Shown one piece after another: positions 32,960 through 46,201 of a DNA stretch of 64,000 bases; positions within the stretch are counted from its first letter, which is position 1, and every line of letters begins with the position of its first letter. Both the position numbers and the translations under genes were made by a program. The DNA lies in NCBI RefSeq assembly GCF_011250645.1, contig NZ_JAANNO010000008.1, positions 15,894 to 79,893 on the forward strand, in the 5' to 3' direction. This DNA is from Motilibacter aurantiacus (GTDB lineage: Bacteria > Actinomycetota > Actinomycetes > Motilibacterales > Motilibacteraceae). The notes beneath the pieces were generated by a model that was not told the origin of the DNA, made no database searches, and saw only the letters and a program-made list of their open reading frames with translations.

Positions 32960-33658
32960 GTGGCGTCGACGTACGAGGTGCTGCACGAGCTCGCGACGAT
33001 CGTGCTCGCCGACGAGCCGCTCGCGGACGTGCTGGGACGGGTGACGGCGCTGGCGCGCGACGCGATCCCACCCGCCGAGGACGTCTCGATGACGCTCGTC
33101 GAAGGGGACCGGGCCTACACGGCCGCCCACACGGGCCAGCTCTCGCTCGACGCGGACGAGCTGCAGTACGAGAACGGCTACGGCCCCTGCATGGACGCCG
33201 GCCGGGGCGGCCTGACGCTGCTGATCTCGGACATGACCGCGGAGCAGCGCTGGCCGGCGTACACCCCCGCAGCCGCGGAGCGCGGCGTGGGCAGCTCGCT
33301 GTCGGTCCCGCTCCCCCTGCAGGCCACCGTGATCGGCGCCATCAACATCTACTCGACGAAGGCCCACTCCTTCGACGACCCGCAGGTGGCGCTCCTCGGC
33401 GAGGAGGTCGCCCGGTACGCCGCCGTGGCCGTCGCCAACGCGAAGTCCTACGCGAACGCCCGGGCCGAGGCCGCGCAGATGGCGCAGGCCATGTCGTCCC
33501 GTGCGGTGATCGAGCAGGCGAAGGGGGTCGTCATGGCCACGCGGCACGTCAGCGCGGACGACGCCTTCGCGCTGCTCATCGAGGCCTCGCAGCGGACCAA
33601 CCGCAAGCTGCGTGAGATCGCGCGGGACATCACCGAGAGCGCGGCACGGCGGCGGTAG
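32960..33658 (+). CDS. GAF-ANTAR transcription antitermination regulator
   Basis: 232 residues from GTG 32960 behind GGGAGGGAGG. A GAF domain (about 10-150; SMTLVEGDRAYTAAHTG ... SSLSVPLPLQATVIGAINIY) is followed by an ANTAR RNA-binding domain (about 165-228: LSSRAVIEQAKGVVMATRHVSADDAFALLIEASQRTNRKLREIA, described by its key residues A-V-I-E-Q-A-K-G and N-x-K-L-R-x-I-A). ANTAR proteins bind paired hexaloop stems in RNA to prevent termination. The ligand of the GAF domain and the RNA target are unknown. Transcribed alone or with the GNAT gene 25 bases downstream. Confidence 0.9.
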   Translation: MASTYEVLHELATIVLADEPLADVLGRVTALARDAIPPAEDVSMTLVEGDRAYTAAHTGQLSLDADELQYENGYGPCMDAGRGGLTLLISDMTAEQRWPAYTPAAAERGVGSSLSVPLPLQATVIGAINIYSTKAHSFDDPQVALLGEEVARYAAVAVANAKSYANARAEAAQMAQAMSSRAVIEQAKGVVMATRHVSADDAFALLIEASQRTNRKLREIARDITESAARRR

Positions 33659-33683
33659 CGGTCGGTAGGGCAGGCTGCCCACC

Positions 33684-34151
33684 ATGGCAGCAACCCTGCG
33701 CGAGGCGCTACCGGCAGACGTCCCCGAGCTCGCGGAGCTCGCCGCCCGCTTCTACGCGGAGGAGGGCTTCGGCACGTCGGCCGAGGAGCTCCGGCGTAAC
33801 GCCGAGGTGCTGGTCGTCGACCCGACCGTCCACACCGTGCTCGCCCTGGACGAGGCGGGCCACCCGGTCGGCTTCGCGATGACGTGGCTCCTGTTCGGCC
33901 TCGAGCAGGGCAGGTACGTCGAGCTGGGCGACCTCTACCTGCAACCCGCAGCGCGCGGGACCGGTGCCGGGCGGGCGCTCGTGGAGGACGCACTGGCCTG
34001 GGGGGCCCGCAACGGGGCGGGGTCGGCGTACCTCCACGTCGACGACGAGGGTGCCCGTCGTCACGGCCTGCCGGCGTTCTACTCCCACCTCGGCTTCACC
34101 GACGCAGGGCGGCGGGTCTGGAGGCAGGAGCTGCCGGGCGCGGGGCGGTGA
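33684..34151 (+). CDS. GNAT-family N-acetyltransferase
   Basis: 155 residues. The acetyl-CoA pyrophosphate loop is visible as LQPAARGTGAGRALVEDAL (Q/RxxGxG/A), preceded by YVELGDLYL (strand 4) and followed by AYLHVDDEGARRHGLPAFYSHLGF, the usual FYxxxGF ending. The substrate is unknown. The stop overlaps the next start (GTGA), so it is coupled to the PrmC-like methyltransferase, and may act in the same pathway. Confidence 0.85.
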   Translation: MAATLREALPADVPELAELAARFYAEEGFGTSAEELRRNAEVLVVDPTVHTVLALDEAGHPVGFAMTWLLFGLEQGRYVELGDLYLQPAARGTGAGRALVEDALAWGARNGAGSAYLHVDDEGARRHGLPAFYSHLGFTDAGRRVWRQELPGAGR

Positions 34152-34924
34152 CCCTGACCCCGCCCGCCGCCCTGGCCCGTCGGCTGCGGGAGGCCGGATG
34201 CGTGTTCGCGGAGGACGAGGCGGGATTGCTCCTCGCCGCCGCGGACGACGTCGCCGCGCTCGAGCGGATGGTCGAGCAGCGCGCCGCAGGCCGGCCGCTG
34301 GAGCAGATCCTCGGCTGGGCCGAGTTCCGCGGCCTGCGGGTGCGCGTGGAGCCGGGCGTGTTCGTGCCGCGGCGGCGCAGCTCGCTGCTGGTCGCGCTCG
34401 CCGCCCGCCGGCTCGCGCCCGGCGACGTCGTGGTCGACGTGTGCTGCGGGTCGGGGGCGCTCGGCCTCGCGCTGGCGGCTGCGGTGCCCGGCCTTCGGGT
34501 GTACGCCGTCGACAACGACCCCGCAGCCGTCCGCTGCGCGCGGCGCAACCTCGACGTCGTCGGTGGCACCGTCCTGCAGGGCTCGTTGCTGGGCCCGCTG
34601 CCGACGTCCCTGCGGGGGCAGGTCTCCGCCGTCGTCGCGGTCCCGCCGTACGTGCCGAGCGCCGAGATCGCGCTGATGCCGGCCGAGGCACGTGACCACG
34701 AGCCCCGTGCCGCACTGGACGGCGGCGTGGACGGGCTGGACGTGATGCGCGCGCTGGCCGCCGAGGTGGGCCCCTGGCTGGCTGCCGACGGCCACGTGCT
34801 GGTGGAGGTGGCCGCGCACCAGGCGCAGGCCGTCGCGGCGCAGCTCGGCGCGGTCGGGCTGGGGGCGGGCGTCGAGTCCGACGACGAGTCCGGCGCGACG
34901 GCCGTGGTGGCCCGCCGCCGCTGA
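34148..34924 (+). CDS. PrmC/HemK-related protein N5-glutamine methyltransferase
   Basis: 258 residues from GTG 34148. A helical N-domain is followed by the family hallmark GVFVPRRRSSLL, the SAM-binding loop VVDVCCGSGALGLAL, the acidic strand VYAVDNDPAAV, and a region DHEPRAALDGGVDGLDVMRALAAE typical of PrmC relatives. The substrate-binding tetrapeptide, NPPY in PrmC, here reads VPPY (AVVAVPPYVPS), losing the Asn that holds the glutamine side chain. That makes an unchanged activity doubtful. It is probably a paralogue of unknown target rather than the release-factor methylase, which is usually next to prfA. Confidence 0.75.
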   Translation: MTLTPPAALARRLREAGCVFAEDEAGLLLAAADDVAALERMVEQRAAGRPLEQILGWAEFRGLRVRVEPGVFVPRRRSSLLVALAARRLAPGDVVVDVCCGSGALGLALAAAVPGLRVYAVDNDPAAVRCARRNLDVVGGTVLQGSLLGPLPTSLRGQVSAVVAVPPYVPSAEIALMPAEARDHEPRAALDGGVDGLDVMRALAAEVGPWLAADGHVLVEVAAHQAQAVAAQLGAVGLGAGVESDDESGATAVVARRR

Positions 34925-34946
34925 GGCAGGTCACTAGGCTGCGGCC

Positions 34947-35519
34947 ATGCCACGCCGCTGCGCATGGGCCGAGAGCTCGGGCCTCATGCGCGAGTACCAC
35001 GACACCGAGTGGGGCGTGCCCTCGCACGACGACCGCTACCTCTTCGAGCTCCTCGTCCTGGAGGGCGCGCAGGCGGGCCTGTCGTGGTCGACGATCCTCG
35101 CCAAGCGCGAGCGCTACCGCCAGGTGCTCGACGGGTTCGACCCCGAGCGGATCGCGGCGTACGACGCGGACAAGCAGCAGGAGCTGCTGGCCGACCCGGG
35201 CATCGTCCGGAACCGGCTGAAGGTCGCGTCGTTGCCCGGCAACGCGGCGGCCTTCCTGGCGGTTGGGGAATCCCACGGCAGCTTCGCCGCGTACCTCTGG
35301 AACTGGGTGGACGGCAGGCCGGTCGTCAACGCGCCGCCCGGCCTCGGTGACGTACCGGCTCGCACGGAGCTCTCGGACCGGCTGAGCAAGGACCTCAAGA
35401 AGCGTGGCTTCCGCTTCGTCGGGAGCACGATCGTCTACGCGTACCTGCAGGCGGTCGGCGTCGTGGACGACCACGTCGTGGGGTGCGAGGCGCGTGGGGC
35501 GCAGCCCGCCGTGGGCTGA
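34947..35519 (+). CDS. tag: DNA-3-methyladenine glycosylase I
   Basis: 190 residues. The Tag zinc site is intact: Cys5 (RRCAW), His18 (REYHDTEWG), His176 and Cys180 (DDHVVGC). The catalytic pocket segments LFELLVLEGAQAGLSWSTILAKRE and a terminal FVGSTIVYAYLQAVG are conserved. It removes 3-methyladenine from DNA. It follows the methyltransferase by 22 bases and may share its transcript. Confidence 0.93.
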   Translation: MPRRCAWAESSGLMREYHDTEWGVPSHDDRYLFELLVLEGAQAGLSWSTILAKRERYRQVLDGFDPERIAAYDADKQQELLADPGIVRNRLKVASLPGNAAAFLAVGESHGSFAAYLWNWVDGRPVVNAPPGLGDVPARTELSDRLSKDLKKRGFRFVGSTIVYAYLQAVGVVDDHVVGCEARGAQPAVG

Positions 35520-35706
35520 CCCCGGCCCGCCGAGGCTCCGGCGGTGCCCCCGGTGACATCCCTCCACACGGTCGCGTCATGCAGAAGGTCCGAGTTCGTT
35601 GCGGTTTGGCAGCCGCCCCGCAAGGCACAAGGTAGGCGCTGCGTGATTTCGTCCGCAGCCGACAAGGCGCCCTCCACGGCGCACGTGCCTGCCCTCAGGA
35701 GGACCC

Positions 35707-36372
35707 ATGGCCCAGCAGCACCGCACCGAGCGCGACGTCCCCCGCGTCACCACCACCGAAGGCTCCACCGGCGGCTCCTACGCTGTCGACAAGGGCCTTC
35801 CGGGCCACGCCCGCGACCGGCTCGAGGTCCAGCACGAGCGGTTCGGCGGCATCAACTGGGTGCCCGCCTTCTTCGGCTGGCTCTCGGCCAACGGCCTCGC
35901 CGTACTGCTCATCGCCCTGCTCTCGGCCGCGGGCGTAGCCGTCGGGCTGACCAAGGGGCTCCCGGGAGCTGACGAGGCCGGGGACGTCGCCTCCAGCAAC
36001 GCCGGCACCATCGGGATCGGCGGCGGCATCGCCGTGCTCGTCCTGTTCGCGATCGCCTACTTCGCCGGCGGCTACGTTGCGGGCCGCATGTCGCGGTTTG
36101 ACGGTGCCCGTCAGGGCGTCGCCGTCTGGGTGATCGGGCTCGTCGTCGTCGTCGCGCTGGCGCTGGCCGGAGTGGCGTTCGGCGCGAAGTACAACGTGCT
36201 CTCGCAGCTGAACCTCCCGCGCATCCCGGTCGACGAGGGCACCGCCACCACCGGTGGTGTCATCGCTCTGGTCGCGGTGCTCCTGGTCACCCTGGCCGCG
36301 GCGGTCCTCGGCGGCAAGCTGGGCGAGCGCTACCACCGCAAGGTCGACCGCGCCGCCTACTCGGTGGACTGA
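35707..36372 (+). CDS. Four-helix membrane protein, unknown
   Basis: 221 residues. A hydrophilic N-terminal region of about 50 residues (ending RFGGINWVPAFFGWL) is followed by four hydrophobic helices with small-residue faces: LAVLLIALLSAAGVAVGLT, IGIGGGIAVLVLFAIAYFAGGYVAGRM, VAVWVIGLVVVVALALAGVAF and GGVIALVAVLLVTLAAAVLGG. The FxGGYVAGRM turn is common in small actinobacterial envelope proteins. Function unknown. It converges on the PNPOx gene with one base between stops. The 187 bases upstream hold no recognised promoter. Confidence 0.6.
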   Translation: MAQQHRTERDVPRVTTTEGSTGGSYAVDKGLPGHARDRLEVQHERFGGINWVPAFFGWLSANGLAVLLIALLSAAGVAVGLTKGLPGADEAGDVASSNAGTIGIGGGIAVLVLFAIAYFAGGYVAGRMSRFDGARQGVAVWVIGLVVVVALALAGVAFGAKYNVLSQLNLPRIPVDEGTATTGGVIALVAVLLVTLAAAVLGGKLGERYHRKVDRAAYSVD

Positions 36373-36373
36373 C

Positions 36374-36841
36374 TCACTCCGCCGCCGCCCGCGCGCGTGC
36401 CGCGGGCGGCGGCCAGCTGCCGTCGGTGGCCCGGCGGAAGCGCCGGCCCGTGACCGTCGTCGGCACGATCCGCACGAAACGCTCCTTCGGCCCGGCCTGC
36501 CAGGGGAACAGGGGCAGCGAGAACGTCGCGCCCAGCTCCTCGAGGCTGCGCACCTCCTGCGCCCGGCCCTTGACGACCACGCTCCAGGCCACGCCCCGGC
36601 CTGCGTCGTAGCCGTCGGCCTCGTACGCGACGGCGGGCGCGACCGTCACGGCGGCGAGCTTGCTCCCCTGCGCGGTGCGGAAGACGACCGACCCGCCGTC
36701 GACCACGTGGTTGACCGGGAAGATGTCGGGCTCGCCGGCGACCGAGACCGCCAGCCGGCCCACGTCGGCCGCGCGCAGCAGCGCCCAGCACTCGTGCGCC
36801 TGCAGGGTCTCCACGCCGTCGTCCCCGTCGTTCGTCACCAT
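36374..36841 (-). CDS. Pyridoxamine-phosphate-oxidase-fold (flavin) protein
   Basis: 155 residues. The split-barrel pattern is clear: WALLRAADVGRLAVSVAGEPDIFPVNHVVDGGSVVFRTAQGSKLAAVTVAPAVAYEADG, here cited by key turns GRLAV, PVNH, FRTAQGSKL and WSVVVKGRAQEV. Relatives bind FMN, F420 or heme; several belong to the DosR regulon of mycobacteria. No ribosome-binding site precedes ATG 36841. AACCCT (36848-36853) seven bases upstream is a fair -10 for leaderless start, and a GGGAGGAAGGTCCC dyad at 36877-36890 sits where an activator would bind. It is downstream of adhE on the same strand with 95 bases between. Confidence 0.8.
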   Translation of the reverse strand: MVTNDGDDGVETLQAHECWALLRAADVGRLAVSVAGEPDIFPVNHVVDGGSVVFRTAQGSKLAAVTVAPAVAYEADGYDAGRGVAWSVVVKGRAQEVRSLEELGATFSLPLFPWQAGPKERFVRIVPTTVTGRRFRRATDGSWPPPAARARAAAE

Positions 36842-36876
36842 GGGTCGAGGGTTGCGCGTTCCGCGTTCGCGCGCCA

Positions 36877-36890
36877 GGGAGGAAGGTCCC
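36877..36890 (-). promoter_or_regulatory. DosR-like box for the PNPOx-fold gene
   Basis: GGGAGGAAGGTCCC. Against the core of the mycobacterial DosR box (GGGACTWWAGTCCC) 11 of 14 positions agree, including both outer GGG and CCC. Its centre is about 42 bases upstream of the ATG, next to a possible -10 (36848-36853). Confidence 0.55.
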
Positions 36891-36936
36891 TTCCAGGCCA
36901 GCGCGGCCCGCCGCCTGTACGGGCGGGCACGCGGTG

Positions 36937-39558
36937 CTAGCCCGCGTACGCCGCCCGCATGATCGCCCGCATGTCCTCGAGCATCGGCATCCGCGGGTTC
37001 GCCGGCGCGCACTGGTCCTCGTACGCGTTCATCGCCTGACGGGGCAGCGCTGCCACGAACTCGCGCTCGTCGACGCCGGCCTCGCGGAACGACGCCTCGA
37101 TCCCCGCCGCCGCGCGCAGCTCCTCGATCGCCCGGGCGTACGACTCGACGCCCTCCTCGGGGGTGGCCGCGGGCAGGCCGAGCGCCCGGGCGATCTCCTG
37201 GAAGCGCTGTGGCGCCCGGTAGTCCTCGTACTTCGGCCAGCCCGTGAGCTTGGCCGGCACGGTCCCGTTGTAGCGCACGACGTGCGGCAGCAGGATGGCG
37301 TTGGCGCGCCCGTGCGCGATGTGGAACGTCGCGCCCAGCGTGTGCGCCATCGCGTGCACGATCCCGAGGAAGGCGTTGCCGAACGCCATGCCGGCGATCG
37401 TGCCAGCGTTGTGCATCTTCTCCCGCGCGTCCGCGTCGTTCGCCCCGTTCTGCACAGCCCGCTCGAGGTTGGCGAAGATCAGCTTGATCGCATGCAGTGC
37501 GAGGCCGTCGGTGAAATCGCTGGCGTAGACGGAGACGTACGCCTCGGTGGCGTGGGTCAGGGCGTCGAACCCGCTGTCGGCGGTGACCTCCGCCGGCATC
37601 GAGGCCGTCAGCACGGGGTCGACGATCGCGACGCTCGGGGTCAGGGCGTAGTCGGCGAGCGGGTACTTCTTGCCCGTGGCGGTGTCCGTGATGACGGCGA
37701 AGGGCGTGACCTCTGCACCTGTTCCCGACGTCGTCGGGATGCACACGAGGCGAGCCCGCTCGCCGAGGCGGGGGAAGGTGAAGGCGCGCTTGCGGATGTC
37801 GAAGAACTTCTCCCGCATGTCGCCGAAGGCGACGTCGGGGTGCTCGTAGAGCAGCCACATGACCTTCGCGGCGTCCATGGGGGAGCCGCCGCCCAGCGCG
37901 AGGATCGTGTCGGGTGCGAACTCGCGCATGAGCGTGGCGCCCCGCTGCACCGTCTCCAGGCTCGGCTCCGGCTCGACGCTGTCGATGATCTGCAGCGCGA
38001 CCGGCTCCCGCCGCCGCTGCAGCACCCGGTTCAGCCTGTCCACGAAGCCGAGCCGCGTCATCGTCGCGTCGGTCACGATCGTCACCCGGGAGATGTCTGG
38101 CATGTCGGCGAGGTAGCGGATGGCGTGCGGCTCGAAGTAGGTGCGCGCCGGGACCTTGAACCACTGCATGTTGTTGGTGCGCCGGCCGACCCGCTTGATG
38201 TTGAGCAGGTTCCCCGCCGAGACGTTGTTCGACACCGAGTTCGAGCCGTAGCTGCCGCAGCCGAGGGTCAGCGACGGGAGGAAGGCCTTGTACATGTCGC
38301 CGATCCCTCCCTGGGACGCCGGCGAGTTCCAGATGACCCGCACCGCCTTGACCCGCCTGCCGAAGGCCTCCGCGAGCTCGGCGTCCTCGGTGTGGATGAC
38401 CGCGCTGTGCCCGAGGCCGTCGAACTCGACCATGGCGGCGGCCAGGTCCAGGCCGTGGGCACGGCCCTCGGCCCGCAGCACTGCGAGCACCGGGGACAGC
38501 TTCTCCCGGGTGAGCGGCTCGTCCGGGCCGACCGAGTCGACCTCGGCGAGCAGCACCGACGTGTCGGCCGGCACCGCGAAGCCGGCCATCTGCGCGATCC
38601 TCGCTGCCGGCTGGCCCACCACGTCGGCGTTGAGCCGCGCGCCGCCACAGTTCGCGCTGTGTGCGGTGGTGCCGAAGACGAGCTCCTCGAGCATCCGCTT
38701 CTCCTCGGGGCTGACCCGGTACGCGTGCAGCCGGGCGAACTCCTGCAGCGCCGCCTCGTAGATGTCCGCGTCGAGGATGACGGCCTGCTCCGACGCACAC
38801 ACCATCCCGTTGTCGAAGCACTTGGACAGGACGATGTCGTTGACGGCGCGGCGCAGCTTCGCCGTGCGCTCCACGTAGGCCGGGACGTTGCCCGCCCCGA
38901 CCCCGAGCGCCGGCTTGCCCGCGGAGTAGGCGGCCTTGACCATGGCGTTCCCGCCGGTCGCGAGGATCACCGAGACGCCCGGATGGCGCATCAGCGCGTG
39001 GGTCGCCTCCAGCGACGGCTCCTCGACCCACTGGATGCAGTTCTCCGGGGCCCCGGCGGCGACGGCTGCTTCCCGTACCGCCAGTGCGGCGGCGGTGCTG
39101 CTGCGCTGCGCCGAGGGGTGGAACGCGAAGACGACGGGGTTGCGAGTCTTCAGCGCGATCAAGGACTTGAAGATGACGGTGGAGGTGGGGTTGGTGACGG
39201 GCGTGACGCCCGCCACGACGCCGACCGGCTCGGCGATCTCGACGATGCCGTCGATCTCGTCGCGGCGGACGACGCCGACGGTCCGGAGACCGGCGATGCT
39301 GTGCGTCACGTGCTCGCACGCGAAGATGTTCTTGACCGCCTTGTCCTCGAACACGCCGCGCCCCGTCTCCTCGACTGCCAGCAGGGCCAGCTCCGTGTGC
39401 TTGCCGAGTGCGGCCACGGAGGCCTTCGCGACGATGTGGTCGACCTGCTCCTGGGTGAAGGAGCCGTAGTCGTCGAGCGCCTTCAACGCGTTCGTCACGA
39501 GCTCGCCGACGGCCACGGTGACCGGCAGTGGGACAGTGGTGGTCGTCTGCTGCGACAC
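36937..39558 (-). CDS. adhE: Bifunctional acetaldehyde-CoA/alcohol dehydrogenase
   Basis: 873 residues from GTG 39558. Residues 1-440 are the CoA-acylating aldehyde dehydrogenase (PVGVVAGVTPVTNPTSTVIF, catalytic Cys in DNGMVCASEQAV). Residues 450-873 are the iron-dependent alcohol dehydrogenase (GGGSPMDAAKVMWLL for [17 protein letters not shown], and iron-ligand His residues in FLGIVHAMAHTLGATFHIAHGRANA). It reduces acetyl-CoA to ethanol, regenerating two NAD. Full length matches E. coli AdhE. With pyruvate formate-lyase 9 kb away it completes an ethanol-forming fermentation. A DosR-like dyad (39626-39639) lies 68 bases upstream. Confidence 0.95.
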   Translation of the reverse strand: MSQQTTTTVPLPVTVAVGELVTNALKALDDYGSFTQEQVDHIVAKASVAALGKHTELALLAVEETGRGVFEDKAVKNIFACEHVTHSIAGLRTVGVVRRDEIDGIVEIAEPVGVVAGVTPVTNPTSTVIFKSLIALKTRNPVVFAFHPSAQRSSTAAALAVREAAVAAGAPENCIQWVEEPSLEATHALMRHPGVSVILATGGNAMVKAAYSAGKPALGVGAGNVPAYVERTAKLRRAVNDIVLSKCFDNGMVCASEQAVILDADIYEAALQEFARLHAYRVSPEEKRMLEELVFGTTAHSANCGGARLNADVVGQPAARIAQMAGFAVPADTSVLLAEVDSVGPDEPLTREKLSPVLAVLRAEGRAHGLDLAAAMVEFDGLGHSAVIHTEDAELAEAFGRRVKAVRVIWNSPASQGGIGDMYKAFLPSLTLGCGSYGSNSVSNNVSAGNLLNIKRVGRRTNNMQWFKVPARTYFEPHAIRYLADMPDISRVTIVTDATMTRLGFVDRLNRVLQRRREPVALQIIDSVEPEPSLETVQRGATLMREFAPDTILALGGGSPMDAAKVMWLLYEHPDVAFGDMREKFFDIRKRAFTFPRLGERARLVCIPTTSGTGAEVTPFAVITDTATGKKYPLADYALTPSVAIVDPVLTASMPAEVTADSGFDALTHATEAYVSVYASDFTDGLALHAIKLIFANLERAVQNGANDADAREKMHNAGTIAGMAFGNAFLGIVHAMAHTLGATFHIAHGRANAILLPHVVRYNGTVPAKLTGWPKYEDYRAPQRFQEIARALGLPAATPEEGVESYARAIEELRAAAGIEASFREAGVDEREFVAALPRQAMNAYEDQCAPANPRMPMLEDMRAIMRAAYAG

Positions 39559-39625
39559 AGGGGGCTCCCCCGGTAGGGCTTCATCCGGCACCGGGAAAGC
39601 TATTGAGGGCAGGAGGCGCGACGTA

Positions 39626-39639
39626 GGGCCCGAAGTCCC
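39626..39639. promoter_or_regulatory. DosR-like box between adhE and the acyl-CoA-synthetase fusion
   Basis: GGGCCCGAAGTCCC, 11 of 14 matches to GGGACTWWAGTCCC. It is 68 bases upstream of the adhE GTG and 181 bases upstream of the divergent gene, so adhE is the nearer target. A weaker match, ending GTCCC at 39750, lies closer to the divergent gene. Confidence 0.5.
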
Positions 39640-39819
39640 GTCCCTGCGGGCGGCATGCCGGCGTCCCGCTGGTCGCCACGATCGACGGGCCCGCCCTGCC
39701 TCGGCAGCACCGGCTGCATCGCACGGGCAGCAGGACAGGCCCTTGGTCCCTGGGCGGGCGGCCGTGCCGTCACGCACTCTCGACCGCATGGCACCCACGG
39801 ACGTGCTCGGGGAACGGCG

Positions 39820-44985
<5,166 letters not shown>

Positions 44986-45051
44986 CCAGGCCTCCTGGAC
45001 GTACGAAGCGGATAGTGCGAATGCGGTTTCAGGACGATGCGCGCGACGGGA

Positions 45052-45156
45052 TCAGCAGCGCGCGGCCGCCTCCGTCGCCCGGGCGAGCCGATGGGCGAGG
45101 GCGACGTTGAGCGCTGCCGCCACGGTCGCCCACACGAGAAGCGCGTTTCCTGTCAT
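45052..45156 (-). CDS. 34-residue hydrophobic peptide
   Basis: A short reading frame from ATG 45156 with AGGAG six bases upstream, ending at TGA 45052-45054. The product MTGNALLVWATVAAALNVAL is followed by AHRLARATEAAARC: one membrane helix with a short basic tail, ending in Cys. It is too short for family recognition. It lies between the tandem Usp gene and the DosR-like dyad at 45238, on the same strand as the Usp gene, and could be co-expressed with it. Confidence 0.4.
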   Translation of the reverse strand: MTGNALLVWATVAAALNVALAHRLARATEAAARC

Positions 45157-45462
45157 GACCATCTCCTACGGTTCGACCTGAGACCCAGCGTCGCCCTGCC
45201 CGGCGTACGACGCAGGTGCCGGAGGGCAGCTCCGTGCGGGACCAAGTCCCCTGGTGCCGGGCCTGCGGTGCAGCGAGCGTGGTGGCGGAGGTGGTCGCGC
45301 ATGACGTACGACGCGGTGACGAGAGCTTCGCGGACAGGCCTGGAGGCCGGTGCGCGAGCGGACCGCGTCGAGCAGGCCGGCCGGAGCGGCCGCACGCCGA
45401 ACCCGGGCCAGGCCCGCGTCACCCTGTCGGCGCAGGCCTGAGAGGGATGCCTAACGGCGCTC
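45157..45462. other. Gene-free stretch with a GGGAC-CAA-GTCCC dyad
   Basis: Between the 34-residue peptide and the second Usp gene I see no supported gene. The main signal is a perfect GGGAC/GTCCC dyad at 45238-45250. An ATG at 45447 sits just before the Usp frame but is out of frame with it. Confidence 0.4.
45238..45250. promoter_or_regulatory. GGGAC-N3-GTCCC dyad, DosR-box-like but one base short
   Basis: GGGACCAAGTCCC: both five-base arms of the DosR consensus are perfect, but the spacer is three bases instead of four. It lies 82 bases from the 34-residue peptide start and about 210 from the Usp start. Whether DevR tolerates the shorter spacing is unknown. Confidence 0.45.
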
Positions 45463-46155
45463 GTGGGCGTGGACAGCTCGCACAAGGCCGAGCAGGCCGC
45501 GTACTGGGCGGCCGAGCACGTGCGGCCGTGCGGCGGAGACGTGCGGCTGCTGTCGGCACTGCCGGCCCGGGCCCGCGTCGTCGGCCCGGTGCTGGTCCCG
45601 CCCGCCTACGCCCCGCACGAGGCCGAGCAGGCGGCCCGCGAGCTGCTGCTGCCCGTGCAACGGCAGGTGGCCCGGATGGCTCCGGACGTTCCGGTGCAGC
45701 TCGCCTTCAGCCCTGCGTCTCCTGCCGATGCCTGGGCCGGGCCGCCGGCGACGCCGACATCGTGGTCCTCGGCCCCCACGCAGCAGGCGCGGTCGAGCGG
45801 CTTCTCGGGGGGCTCGGTCAGCCGTCACCTCGCCGGCCGGCTGCGCACCCCCGTCGTCGCGGGCAGGCGCGGCGGCGGACGCCGCGGCCCCGTGGTCGTC
45901 GGCATCGACGGCTCCGCCGGCTCGCGCGCGGCCGCGCTGTTCGCGGGGCAGGAGGCAGCCCTGCGCGGCGTGGGACTGGTGGCGGCCCGGGTGTGGGCGC
46001 CGAGCCGTCGAACGGACGGCGCCGATGCCGCCTTCTGCGACGAGGTCGACCTGGCCCGCGAGGCCGAGGCCCTCGTCGCCCTCGACGCCGGGACCGTGCT
46101 CGTGCGCTCGCTTCACCCGCAGCTCCCCCTCGCTCTGGTGCCGCCCGCGGCCTGA
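45463..46155 (+). CDS. Universal stress protein with two compensating frameshifts
   Basis: 230 residues from GTG 45463, opening VGVDSSHKAEQAAYWAAEH. Between about 45728 and 45815 the open frame gives a nonsense-like run (WAGPPATPTSWSSAPTQQ), while the +1 frame reads a proper Usp segment, LGRAAGDADIVVLGPHAAG. After that the original frame resumes with SRHLAGRLRTPVVA. So two opposite indels preserve the frame but scramble about 28 residues, including the ATP-binding loop. The start also seems displaced, since ATG 45447 is out of frame. A second Usp half (VVVGIDGSAGSRAAALFA) is short. It is probably a decaying gene or contains sequencing errors. Confidence 0.6.
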   Translation: MGVDSSHKAEQAAYWAAEHVRPCGGDVRLLSALPARARVVGPVLVPPAYAPHEAEQAARELLLPVQRQVARMAPDVPVQLAFSPASPADAWAGPPATPTSWSSAPTQQARSSGFSGGSVSRHLAGRLRTPVVAGRRGGGRRGPVVVGIDGSAGSRAAALFAGQEAALRGVGLVAARVWAPSRRTDGADAAFCDEVDLAREAEALVALDAGTVLVRSLHPQLPLALVPPAA

Positions 46156-46201
46156 GCGGGCGGCAGCCGGGCGGCGCCGGTGCGGGGGGCGTACGCGTAC
46201 G

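Noticed and set aside
35590-35640. SigB/SigF-type promoter before the four-helix membrane protein
   Set aside because: GGTTT (35603-35607) is present but a GGGTA-type -10 at the right distance is not.
39737-39750. Second DosR-like box nearer the acyl-CoA-synthetase fusion
   Set aside because: Only the GTCCC half and a few other positions fit; too weak to list as a site.
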